A DNA stretch of 64,000 nt from Plantibacter flavus. GTDB taxonomy: Bacteria; Actinomycetota; Actinomycetes; Actinomycetales; Microbacteriaceae. Shown in pieces: positions 34,297 through 42,107 of the stretch. Position 1 is the stretch's first letter. The number at the start of each line of letters is the position of its first letter. The position numbers were made by a program, and so were the translations under genes. Location: assembly GCF_900177615.1 (NCBI RefSeq), contig NZ_FXAP01000004.1, positions 62,001 to 126,000 on the forward strand, given 5' to 3'. A model generated the notes under the pieces. It saw only the letters and a program-made list of their open reading frames with translations, was not told the origin of the DNA and searched no databases.

Positions 34297-35025
34297 ATGA
34301 CTGACTTCAACGGCCGCACCATCCTCGTCACGGGAGCGAGCGGCGGCATCGGCGGCGCCACCGTCCGCCACCTCGTCGCAGCGGGTGCGCAGGTGATCGC
34401 CTCCGGTCGCAACGTCGAGCACCTCGACGCCATCGCCGCCGAGACGGGCGCCGAACCGCTGCCCTTCGACCTCACCTCGGAGGACAGCATCCGCGACGCG
34501 ATCGAGGGACGCGACATTTGGGGCGTCGTCAACTCCGGCGGTTGGGGCGGCGAGATCGCTTCCCCACAGGAGACCGACATCGACGTGTTCGACAAGGTCA
34601 TCAGCATCAACGCACGTGGGTCGCTGCTCGTCACCAAGTACGCGTCCCGCGAGATGATCCGCCAGGAACGCGGCGGCGCGATCGTCAACGTCTCGAGCCA
34701 GGCGAGCCTCGTCGCCCTCTCCGGCCACATCTCCTACGGCTCGTCGAAGGCCGCGCTCGACAACATCACGCGGGTCTCCGCCCTGGAACTCGGCAAGTAC
34801 GGCATCCGGGTCAACGCCGTCAACCCGACCGTCGTGATGACGCCGATGTCCGCCTGGTACTGGGGTCGGCCCGACATCGAAGGCCCCTTCCTCGAGGCGA
34901 TGCCGCTCGGCAAGTGGGCCACCGAGGACGACATCGCCGGCCCGATCACCTTCCTGCTGAGCGACGCCGCCGGCATGATCTCGGGCGTCTCGCTGCCGAT
35001 CGACGGCGGCTACACCGCGCGCTGA
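34297..35025 (+). CDS. SDR-family oxidoreductase similar to L-xylulose/carbonyl reductase
   Basis: Classical SDR of 242 residues with TGASGGIGG (about 13-21), VNSGGWGG in place of the common NNAG, catalytic Ser in NVSSQASLV, and YGSSK with Tyr and Lys. An Arg in ASGRNVEHL after beta-2 suggests NADP preference. The stretch RVNAVNPTVVMTPM and the ending SGVSLPIDGGYTAR strongly recall dicarbonyl/L-xylulose reductases, which interconvert xylulose and xylitol. The gene follows paired LacI operators and is 36 bases before a LacI gene. A polyol substrate is likely. Confidence 0.85.
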   Translation: MTDFNGRTILVTGASGGIGGATVRHLVAAGAQVIASGRNVEHLDAIAAETGAEPLPFDLTSEDSIRDAIEGRDIWGVVNSGGWGGEIASPQETDIDVFDKVISINARGSLLVTKYASREMIRQERGGAIVNVSSQASLVALSGHISYGSSKAALDNITRVSALELGKYGIRVNAVNPTVVMTPMSAWYWGRPDIEGPFLEAMPLGKWATEDDIAGPITFLLSDAAGMISGVSLPIDGGYTAR

Positions 35026-35061
35026 CCCGATCCGGCTCGACCGAACGGGAGGGACCCGAGC

Positions 35062-36084
35062 ATGGCCACGATGCGCCAGATCGCCGCAGCCGCCGGCGTG
35101 AGCGCGAAGACGGTCTCGCGGGTCTTCAACGACGACCCGCACGTCCTCCCGGCGACCCGAGAACGGGTCGAGTCGATCATGCGTGAGCTCGACTACGTGC
35201 CGAACTCCCTCGCGACGGCGTTCCGCTCGGGCCGTCCGTCGGTGATCGGGGTCGCCGTCCCCGACATCGTCGACCCGTTCTTCGCCGAGATCGCGCGTGC
35301 GGTGGAGCGGACGGCGCGCGATCACGACATGTCGACGCTCGTCACGAGCCTCGGCGACGACCCGGACCGCGAGCGCGCGGTCCTTGAGCCGATGCTCCGG
35401 CGCCAGCTGGCCGGAGTGGTGCTCGCGCCGATCGGCGACGACCAGAGCTCGCTGGCCGCGTGGGCGTCGCGGACGCCGTTCGTGTTCGTCGACCGCGCGC
35501 CGGGGCGCCTCACGGCCGACGCCTTCACGCAGGACGACTTCGGTGGAGCGTTCGCAGCGACGACCCACCTCGTCGAGCATGGCCACCGCCGGATCGCCTT
35601 CGTCGGCGACCAGCTGGCCCTGCCGACGACCGCCGAGCGGCTGCGCGGGTACCGGGCGGCACTCACCGAAGCCGGGCTGCCCGCCGACGAGGGGCTCATC
35701 GCCCTCGGTGCGGCGACCCGCGAAGGGGCGGCGGGTGCGCTGGCGGCGATCGCCTCGCGGGCGACGGCCCTGTTCTCGTCGAACGCCGTCTGCACGATGG
35801 CGTTGCTGCCCGCGCTCGCCGAGCAGCCGCTCCCGCTGGTCGCGTTCGGAGACTTCCCCCTGGCCGAGCTCCTGCGACCGTCGGTGTCGGTCATCACCCA
35901 GGACCCGGAGGCCCTCGGCCGACTCGCTGCGGAACGGATCATCGACCGACTCGACCGCCCCGACGCCCGATACCGCCGGAGCACGGTCCTCCCGGTGCAC
36001 CTCGTCGAGCGCGACTCGTGTCGGGCTGGAGCCGCGACCCCCCTGAGCCGGGCTATCGCCCCCGGAGCGCCGCCGCCTCGCTGA
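35062..36084 (+). CDS. LacI-family transcriptional regulator (paralogue of the one at 7693-8682)
   Basis: Repressor of 340 residues. MATMRQIAAAAGVSAKTVSR and the hinge region YVPNSLATAF are followed by the effector domain, with GVAVPDIVDPFF and VAFGDFPLAELLRPSVSVI. It follows an SDR gene and probably governs the paired operators upstream. The recognition helix and the first 35 residues are nearly those of the LacI at 7693-8682, consistent with the similar operators at both places. The 3' end overlaps a convergent GIY-YIG gene by 32 bases. Confidence 0.9.
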   Translation: MATMRQIAAAAGVSAKTVSRVFNDDPHVLPATRERVESIMRELDYVPNSLATAFRSGRPSVIGVAVPDIVDPFFAEIARAVERTARDHDMSTLVTSLGDDPDRERAVLEPMLRRQLAGVVLAPIGDDQSSLAAWASRTPFVFVDRAPGRLTADAFTQDDFGGAFAATTHLVEHGHRRIAFVGDQLALPTTAERLRGYRAALTEAGLPADEGLIALGAATREGAAGALAAIASRATALFSSNAVCTMALLPALAEQPLPLVAFGDFPLAELLRPSVSVITQDPEALGRLAAERIIDRLDRPDARYRRSTVLPVHLVERDSCRAGAATPLSRAIAPGAPPPR

Positions 36085-36604
36085 GCCATCGGCTGTAGAG
36101 GTCCCAGGGGTCGACGTCGCGGGCGACCGAGGCGATGTGGGCGAGCAGTCGAGGCGACCCGGTGAACCACTCGGAGCGCTCGAGGCGCTCGCGGGCGAAC
36201 TGTTCGTGACGCGCACGCTCGACGTGACGGTCGCCGCGTTCGAGGGCGAGTAGCTCGTCGTGCCAGATCGCGGCGAACCGCTGGCGTGGGTTGGTCGTCG
36301 TGCCGATCTTCACGCGGTCGCCGTGGCGGAGGTAGTAGACGACGTCGATCCGCGGCCGGGCGAGGTCGTCGTCGGGCACCTCCCCCTGCCGCCACTCGCA
36401 CGCGGCGCACAACCAGGCGGACGGGTAGTGTCGGCCGAGCCGCGAGCCGCACATGATGCACGGCGACGGCAGGGCGTCGACGACACCCCAACGACGCTCC
36501 GCCCAGTCGGCGGCGAGGGCCAGGTGATCCTCGCAGAGCGCGACGGGCACGTCGACCGGCGCCGCGGCGTCGCACCCGGGTTGTCCGCATCGTCTGTGGG
36601 GCAT
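36053..36604 (-). CDS. GIY-YIG-like (MUG113/T5orf172-type) protein with a zinc-finger-like N-terminus
   Basis: Protein of 183 residues. The N-terminal half has Cys/His clusters (RRCGQPGCD, CIMCGSRLG, CAACEW) that look like zinc-binding knuckles. The C-terminal half starts DVVYYLRHGDRVKIGTTTNPRQRFAAIWHD, a variant GIY-YIG nuclease core of the MUG113 type (Y-Y, Lys-Ile-Gly, Arg), with HEQFARERLERSEWF carrying the distal Glu. This suggests DNA binding or cleavage, but function is unproven. The start at 36604 puts GGGAG immediately before the ATG, so it is uncertain. The gene borders a palindromic-repeat cluster. Confidence 0.75.
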   Translation of the reverse strand: MPHRRCGQPGCDAAAPVDVPVALCEDHLALAADWAERRWGVVDALPSPCIMCGSRLGRHYPSAWLCAACEWRQGEVPDDDLARPRIDVVYYLRHGDRVKIGTTTNPRQRFAAIWHDELLALERGDRHVERARHEQFARERLERSEWFTGSPRLLAHIASVARDVDPWDLYSRWLSEAAALRGR

Positions 36605-36647
36605 CTCCCGAGTGTCCCCCACCCCGCCGACACCGGCCTCCAACCCC

Positions 36648-36982
36648 GGTCCCTGAGCCTGTCGAAGGCACCCGAACTGACCCCGCCCTTCGACAAGCTC
36701 AGGGACCGATCGGTTGCGCCGGCAGGGACCGGCCGAGCGAGCGGACAGCGACCGACCGTTCGGAAACGACCGACTCCAACCCCGGTCCCTGAGCCTGTCG
36801 AAGGGCACACGGCAGGACCCCACCCCTTCGACAAGCTCAGGGACCGATCGGTTGCCGGTAAGGACCGGCCGAGCGAGCGGACAGCGACCGACCGTTCGGA
36901 AACGACCGACTCCAACCCCGGTCCCTGAGCCTGTCGAAGGGCACACGGCAGGACCCCACCCCTTCGACAAGCTCAGGGACCG
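36648..36982. repeat. Tandem composite palindromic-repeat cluster, period 136 bp
   Basis: Inverted pairs of the element (CCCTGAGCCTGTCGAAGG and CCCTTCGACAAGCTCAGGG) occur three times, starting at 36651, 36787 and 36923, each step 136 bases. The spacer between pairs contains GACCGGCCGAGCGAGCGGAC and a TTCGGAAACGACCGA word. This is the same period as in the cluster after the DUF222 gene, but the spacer sequence is different. It occupies the 495-base gap between the two GIY-YIG genes. Confidence 0.9.
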
Positions 36983-37099
36983 AACGGGCGAAGCGGCAGG
37001 GCGAGCGACGGTCCTCCACAACTCCCCCGTGATCCGAGAGCGTCCACCGTCGGACGTCAGCGCAGACCGACGGGATCGAGGTCCTGCGAGGCTTCCCGA

Positions 37100-37426
37100 A
37101 TGCCCCACGTCTACATCCTCAAATGCGCCGACGGATCCTTCTACACCGGCAGCACCATCGACCTCGCTCGACGAATCGCCGAGCACATGGACGGCCTCGG
37201 AGCGACCTACACCCGCGAGCGGCTGCCCGTCACACTCGTCTGGTCGGCCGAGTACGACCGCGTGGACGACGCATTCTTCATCGAGAAACGTCTTCAGGGG
37301 TGGAGCCGGGCGAAGAAGCAGGCGGTGATCGACGGGCGGTTCGACGACCTCCCGCGTCTCAGCTGCTCGCGGATCACCGCATGGCGCGATCCAGAACCTG
37401 GAACGGACCCGGTGGCCGGTCCCTGA
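37100..37426 (+). CDS. GIY-YIG nuclease-superfamily protein (YhbQ/UPF0213 type)
   Basis: Small protein of 108 residues with a full GIY-YIG core: HVYILKCADGSFYTGSTIDLARRIAEHM gives the two Tyr, the Gly and the Arg (written here in parts VYILKC, FYTGST, RRIAEH), and FFIEKRLQGWSRAKK contains the distal Glu/Lys. Such UvrC-like or YhbQ-like proteins are single-strand or structure-specific nuclease relatives; the exact activity is not known. The last codons read ...VAGP followed by TGA, and that GGTCCCTGA comes from a palindromic repeat. The gene therefore lies inside a repeat array, between a unit ending at 36982 and one starting at 37421. Confidence 0.82.
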   Translation: MPHVYILKCADGSFYTGSTIDLARRIAEHMDGLGATYTRERLPVTLVWSAEYDRVDDAFFIEKRLQGWSRAKKQAVIDGRFDDLPRLSCSRITAWRDPEPGTDPVAGP

Positions 37427-37780
37427 GCCTGTCGCAGGCACACGAACTGACCCCGCCCTTCGACAAGCTCAGGGACCGATCGGTTGGGCCGGCAAGGACC
37501 GGCTGAATGAGCGGACAGGGACTGACCGTTCAGACACGACCGACCCCGACCCCGGTCCCTGAGCCTGTCGAAGGGCACACGAACAGACCCCACCCTTCGA
37601 CAACCTCAGGGACCGAACGGTTGGGCCGGCAAGGACCGCCCTTCGACAGGCTCAGGGACCAGAGAGGCGAGCGGACAACCCTTCGACAAGCTCAGGGACC
37701 AGAGAGGCGAGCGGACAACCCTTCGACAGGCTCAGGGACCAGAGAGGCGGGCGGACAGCCCTTCGACAAGCTCAGGGGCC
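37421..37780. repeat. Palindromic-repeat cluster with a 136-bp unit and a four-fold 40-bp tandem repeat
   Basis: Two composite units start at 37421 and 37557 (136 bases apart), overlapping the end of the GIY-YIG gene. They are followed by four head-to-tail copies of a 40-bp unit (starts 37639, 37679, 37719, 37759) made of the element CCCTTCGACAAGCTCAGGG plus GACCAGAGAGGCGAGCGGAC. The 410-base gap to the Gfo/Idh gene has no other feature. Confidence 0.9.
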
Positions 37781-37836
37781 GCCCAGCGCGCTCCCGGCTG
37801 GGAGACGGTCGGGTGGCCTCCCAGCCGATGCGCACG

Positions 37837-39015
37837 TCACAGCGCGATCGCGCGACCCTCCTCGTGGGAGCGGATCGCCGCTCGGTAGATGTCGTGGGTC
37901 AGCGCCGCCTCCTCGGGGCGCGCCGCCCCGAACCGGTCGCCGAGCGAGCCGTGCCGCTCGGCGAGGAACACGGCCCACATCTGGAGGATCGTGTCGGAGA
38001 ACCCGGACTCGAAGTTCGGGCCGGTCACCGTCGGCCACACCGACTGGCTGCCCGCGTCGAGCTGCTGCCACACCTGCTCCCGACCGCCACCCGGGATGTC
38101 CCGCACCGCGAACACCTCGACGAGCTTGGGGTTCTTCGTGCTGAACCGCACCCCGCCGTCGAGACCGATCGCCTCGAACTCCCACGTGTTCTTCTGCCCG
38201 GGATCGATGCGCTTCGTCTCAGTCGTCAACGGGAAGCGGACACCGTCGTGGGTCGCCCAGCTGTGCAGCACGGCGTTGTCCCAGGTGTCGCACGGCACGA
38301 GCGAACCGTCGGGGCCGGGCCGCTCGGTGACGATGTTCTGCAGCACCCCGTACACGCTCTCGGGTGCCCAGCCGAGCCGCAGCGGCACGTGCCAGGTGTG
38401 CATGCCGAGGTCGTTCATCACGCCGGCCTCACCGCAGAACCGCGTCTGGCGCTTCCAGTTGATCTGCTTGCCCCGATCGATGTCGCTCGAGTGCAGAAAA
38501 CTGTTGCGCGCCTCGACGATCGTGCCGAGCGCTCCAGACCGGACGTAGTCGATCGCCAGTTGCGCACCCGGGAAGAACGGCATCTCACTCGAACATCGGA
38601 CGAAGCTCTCCGGGTGCTCGGCCATCGCCGCGAGGACGGACTGCGCTGCCGCTGCATCGATGCCGAACGGCTTCTCCGCCAGTAGGCCCTTCCCGGCTCG
38701 GATGACGTCGGTGTAGATCTGCTCGTGGAGGTCGTGACGCACGGCCACGTAGACGACGTCCACCGACGGGTCGGCGAGCAGCTCGTGGTAGTCCGTGGTC
38801 TTCGTGACGACGGTGTCGATCTCGTCGAACCAGTCGAGCGCCGCCGGATTGATGTCGCAGATGGCCGTCAGTCGCGGTCGCACCGGGTGGTCGATGAGTG
38901 CCGGCCACCGCTGGATGGCCGCGGCGATCTCGCGCCCCATGAGTCCGCCGCCGATGATCGCGACGTTGACGCGCTCCGCCGTCGCGCGGTCGGACGTCAC
39001 CTGGTCGGCGCTCAT
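37837..39015 (-). CDS. Gfo/Idh/MocA-family oxidoreductase
   Basis: NAD(P)-dependent sugar or inositol-type dehydrogenase of 392 residues. VAIIGGGLMGREIAAAI is the Rossmann dinucleotide site (about residues 13-29), VYVAVRHDLHEQ and LLAEKPFGIDA provide the conserved Glu-Lys-Pro motif, and DLGMHTWHVPLRLG holds the catalytic-site Asp and His. The C-terminal domain has the beta-sheet seen in myo-inositol and glucose-6-oxidoreductases. It overlaps the upstream class I aldolase gene by four bases (ATGA). Substrate is unknown. Confidence 0.87.
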   Translation of the reverse strand: MSADQVTSDRATAERVNVAIIGGGLMGREIAAAIQRWPALIDHPVRPRLTAICDINPAALDWFDEIDTVVTKTTDYHELLADPSVDVVYVAVRHDLHEQIYTDVIRAGKGLLAEKPFGIDAAAAQSVLAAMAEHPESFVRCSSEMPFFPGAQLAIDYVRSGALGTIVEARNSFLHSSDIDRGKQINWKRQTRFCGEAGVMNDLGMHTWHVPLRLGWAPESVYGVLQNIVTERPGPDGSLVPCDTWDNAVLHSWATHDGVRFPLTTETKRIDPGQKNTWEFEAIGLDGGVRFSTKNPKLVEVFAVRDIPGGGREQVWQQLDAGSQSVWPTVTGPNFESGFSDTILQMWAVFLAERHGSLGDRFGAARPEEAALTHDIYRAAIRSHEEGRAIAL

Positions 39016-39854
39016 GCGCGAGCCGCCTCGAGGATCGCGAGGCCGGCGTCGGCGTCGGCGCCGTCGTGCAGCACCGCCATGAGTGCCGCGGTGATCGCGG
39101 CCGGGTGCTCGTGCTGGATGATGTTGCGACCGTAGACGATGCCGCTGACCCCCGCGTCGAGAACGGCGACCGTGCGCTCCAGCAGGGTCCGGTCGTCGAC
39201 GCGACCGCCGCCACGGACGAGGACGGGGATGTCACCGGCGACCTGCACGACGCGCGCGTACTCGGTGATGTCGCTGCTCGGGTCGGCCTTGATGAGGTCG
39301 GCGCCGAGTTCGACCGCCTGGCGGACGAGCGTGACGATCTTCTCGATGTCGCCGTCGACCTGGTACCCGCCGGCCGTCGTGTTGTCCTGCATCACGAGCG
39401 GTTCGATCATGAGCGGCATCCCGTACCGGGTCGCTTCGCGGCGCAGGGCCATGATCGAGCGGATGTTCGCCTCGCGGACCTCGGGGTGGTCGGGGATCTG
39501 CATGAGGTTGACACACACGGCGACGGCGTCGAGCCGGACGGCCTCCTCGATCGCGTGCGGCACGTGGTGGCTGTAGAGGATCGAATCGAGCGGGTTGCCG
39601 TAGACGTTCGCGACGTCCGTCCGCAGGACGAGCGCCGGCTTGTCCTTGCCGGGGACCTGCTGCAGGAGACGGGCCTGGCCGAGGGTCAGCTGGACGGCGT
39701 CCGGGCCGGCGGCGACGAGGGTGCGGACGACCTCGCCCATGTCCTCGATGCCGGTGATGAACGAACGCTCGCCGAAGAACCCGTGGTCGACGGCGACGTC
39801 GAGCGCGCGACCTGATCGGGCGTTGAAGAGACGATTGAGGCGGTACAGCGACAT
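39012..39854 (-). CDS. Class I (DeoC/LsrF-like) aldolase of the Cgl0159 type
   Basis: TIM-barrel aldolase of 280 residues. DVAVDHGFFGE at the N-terminus, AVCVNLMQIPDHPEV, MIEPLVM, then LGADLIKADPS with the likely Schiff-base Lys and VRGGGRVDD as phosphate loop show the FbaB/LsrF-type fold. Such proteins occur in inositol and sugar-acid clusters of actinobacteria. The partner Gfo/Idh gene downstream is coupled by an ATGA overlap; the PfkB kinase gene is divergent, and a single LacI operator lies between. I infer a retro-aldol step on a phosphorylated ketose or hexonate. Confidence 0.82.
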   Translation of the reverse strand: MSLYRLNRLFNARSGRALDVAVDHGFFGERSFITGIEDMGEVVRTLVAAGPDAVQLTLGQARLLQQVPGKDKPALVLRTDVANVYGNPLDSILYSHHVPHAIEEAVRLDAVAVCVNLMQIPDHPEVREANIRSIMALRREATRYGMPLMIEPLVMQDNTTAGGYQVDGDIEKIVTLVRQAVELGADLIKADPSSDITEYARVVQVAGDIPVLVRGGGRVDDRTLLERTVAVLDAGVSGIVYGRNIIQHEHPAAITAALMAVLHDGADADAGLAILEAARA

Positions 39855-39923
39855 TGCGGCGGCTCCTGATCGTGACGGGGAGGGTTTCCGAATCGTCCCT
39901 CGGTGTGTCACAGTAGTGGCCTG

Positions 39924-39937
39924 AGACAACGTTGTCT
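39924..39937. promoter_or_regulatory. LacI-type operator AGACAACGTTGTCT
   Basis: A perfect 14-bp palindrome lies at 39924-39937, between divergent aldolase (39854) and PfkB (39980) starts, 70 and 42 bases away. It extends the perfect GACAACGTTGTC site found upstream of the LacI at 26277-27338 by one base pair on each side. This LacI or the one at 41082 is the likely binder. Confidence 0.75.
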
Positions 39938-39979
39938 AGCTTGCATCGGGTCAGGCCCGGGGCGAAGAACGGAGGGTCC

Positions 39980-41056
39980 ATGGGCGAGATCGTCGTCGCC
40001 GGTCACATCTGCGTCGACCTGTCACCAGGGCTGAGCGCGAGCGCACGCATCGATCCGGGCGCGCTCATCGACACCGGCCCGCTCCGCATCTCCCTCGGCG
40101 GCTGCGTCGCGAACACCGGCCTGGCCCTCGCCGATCTCGGGAGCACGGTCCGCCTGCACGCGACCGTCGGTGACGATGAACTCGGTGCGATCGTCGCGTC
40201 GCGCATCGCCGCGCACGAGCGACTGCACCCGGCACTCGAGGTCACCGACCGGGCCGCTACCTCCTACAGCGTCGTCGTCGAGCCCGCAGGCCTCGACCGG
40301 ACCTTCTGGCACCACACGGGCGCCAACGAGGTGTTCACCGGCGAGCACCTGGCCGTCGGCGACGCGGACCTCGTCCACCTCGGCTATCCCCCGCTGCTCC
40401 CCGGGATCGTCGCCGACGACGCGGCGCCCCTCGCGAAGCTGCTCGAACGGATCCACCGACAGGGCGCGACCACCTCGATGGACCTCGCCGTCGTCGACCC
40501 CACGAGCGCCGCCGGCCATCTGGACTGGGAGGCGATCCTCCGGCGCACCCTGCCGATGACCGACGTCGTGAGTCCGAGCGTCGACGACCTGCGTTCGGCG
40601 CTCGGCACACTCCGTCTGCCCGCCGGGACCAGCGCATCGCCCCTGGCCCAAGCGGCGGCGTTCGCCGACCTGCTGCTCGCCTGGGGTGCCGGCGTCGTGG
40701 CGATCTCGGCCGGCGAGGACGGGCTGCTCCTCCGGGCCGCCGGTGTCGACCGCCTGCGCCTGGGCGGACGGATGCTCGCACCGCTCGCCGAGGCCTGGGC
40801 CGACGTCGACCTCGTCGCGCCGCCCGTCCCCGCACCCGCGTTCGTGTCGACCAACGGCGCCGGGGATGCGTCGACCGCCGGCCTGCTCTTCGCGATGTCA
40901 CGCGGTGCCGCACCGGCGGAAGCCGCCGAACTCGCGGGCGCGAGCGCCGCTGCGACGATCGCCGGGCGCCGGCCGACGGCGTCCGAGATCACCCGACTGC
41001 GCCCCGGACTCAGCGGGCTCTTCGGTGTCGCGGGGGCGGACGAGCCGGTCGCGTGA
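39980..41056 (+). CDS. PfkB-family carbohydrate kinase
   Basis: Ribokinase-type kinase of 358 residues. EIVVAGHICVDLSPGL is the N-terminal strand, SLGGCVANTGLALADLG the substrate-binding motif, and STNGAGDASTAGLLFA the catalytic motif. It is of the branch that includes IolC-like and 2-keto-3-deoxy-type kinases. GGAGG stands five bases before the ATG at 39980. A LacI gene begins 25 bases after its end. It probably phosphorylates the sugar that the divergent aldolase and Gfo/Idh enzyme process. Confidence 0.87.
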   Translation: MGEIVVAGHICVDLSPGLSASARIDPGALIDTGPLRISLGGCVANTGLALADLGSTVRLHATVGDDELGAIVASRIAAHERLHPALEVTDRAATSYSVVVEPAGLDRTFWHHTGANEVFTGEHLAVGDADLVHLGYPPLLPGIVADDAAPLAKLLERIHRQGATTSMDLAVVDPTSAAGHLDWEAILRRTLPMTDVVSPSVDDLRSALGTLRLPAGTSASPLAQAAAFADLLLAWGAGVVAISAGEDGLLLRAAGVDRLRLGGRMLAPLAEAWADVDLVAPPVPAPAFVSTNGAGDASTAGLLFAMSRGAAPAEAAELAGASAAATIAGRRPTASEITRLRPGLSGLFGVAGADEPVA

Positions 41057-41081
41057 TCCCCCATACGCCAGGATGGTGAGC

Positions 41082-42104
41082 ATGCGCAGCTCCCGACCCC
41101 CGACCATGAACGACGTCGCCGCGGCGGCCGGGGTCGGGCTGAAGACCGTGTCGCGGTACGTGAACGGCGCGACGAACATCAACCAGGAGCTGTCGGAACG
41201 GATCGGCGCGGCGATCGAGGCCCTCGGCTACCGGCACAACCTGGCGGCCGCGAGCATCCGGCCCGGGCGGTCGAGCAAGGTCATCGGGCTCATCATCAGT
41301 GACCTGGCGAACCCCTATTACTCGGTGTTGGCACGGTCGGTGGAGCGCGTGTGCACGGAACACGGCTACCTGCTGATGTCCGCGAGCTCCGAGGAGGACG
41401 CCGACCGGCACCGACTCCTCGTCGACCGGCTCGTCGCGCAGCGCGTGGACGGCCTCGTCGTCGTGCCACCACGGCAGGCGACCACGGCCTGGGCGACGAG
41501 CACGATCGTGCACGTCCCGATGGTGCTCGTCGACCGACCGACCGGGCCGCTGGAGTCGGTCGACGTGCACACGGTGCTCGCCGACAACGCGGGCGGAGCG
41601 ACCCGTGCGACGGCGGCCATGCTCGCCGCGGGCGCACGTCGAGTCGCGTTCCTCGGCGACTCACTCGAGTTGTACACGATGCGCGAGCGACTCGCCGGCT
41701 ACCACCGGGCGCTCACCGAGGCCGATCTCGGCGGCGCGACGGGGACGGGTCCGATCGAGCCGATCGTCTCCGATGGCGCACACTCCGTCGAGGACGCTGC
41801 GGCGGTCGTGGCGGGGTTCCTGGCGTCGGGCGAGGTCGACGCCGTGTTCGCCGCGAACAACCGGGCAGCGATCGGGGCCATGGAGGCGTTCGCGACGGCC
41901 GGACGCCGGCTGCCGCTCGTCGGCTTCGACGACTTCGAGGCGGCACCGCTCGTGACGCCGGCGGTGTCGGTGGTGGCGCAGGACGTGGCGCTCATGGGCC
42001 GCGTCGCGGCGGAGACCCTCCTGGCGCTCATCGCCGACGAGGCGGGCCCGCCCATGACGCACACCTTGGACGTACGTCTGGAGCTGCGCGGCTCCGAGCG
42101 CTGA
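41082..42104 (+). CDS. LacI-family transcriptional regulator
   Basis: Repressor of 340 residues: MNDVAAAAGVGLKTVSRYVN is the HTH, YRHNLAAASIRPG the hinge, and SKVIGLIISDLANPYYSVLA begins the effector domain. Possible ATG starts are 41073, 41082 and 41106; GGTGAG before 41082 favours that one. The HTH differs from the paralogous pair at 7693 and 35062, so a different operator is expected; the AGACAACGTTGTCT site nearby is a candidate. It is co-directional with PfkB (25-base gap). A repeat cluster begins four bases after its stop. Confidence 0.88.
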   Translation: MRSSRPPTMNDVAAAAGVGLKTVSRYVNGATNINQELSERIGAAIEALGYRHNLAAASIRPGRSSKVIGLIISDLANPYYSVLARSVERVCTEHGYLLMSASSEEDADRHRLLVDRLVAQRVDGLVVVPPRQATTAWATSTIVHVPMVLVDRPTGPLESVDVHTVLADNAGGATRATAAMLAAGARRVAFLGDSLELYTMRERLAGYHRALTEADLGGATGTGPIEPIVSDGAHSVEDAAAVVAGFLASGEVDAVFAANNRAAIGAMEAFATAGRRLPLVGFDDFEAAPLVTPAVSVVAQDVALMGRVAAETLLALIADEAGPPMTHTLDVRLELRGSER

Positions 42105-42107
42105 CGC

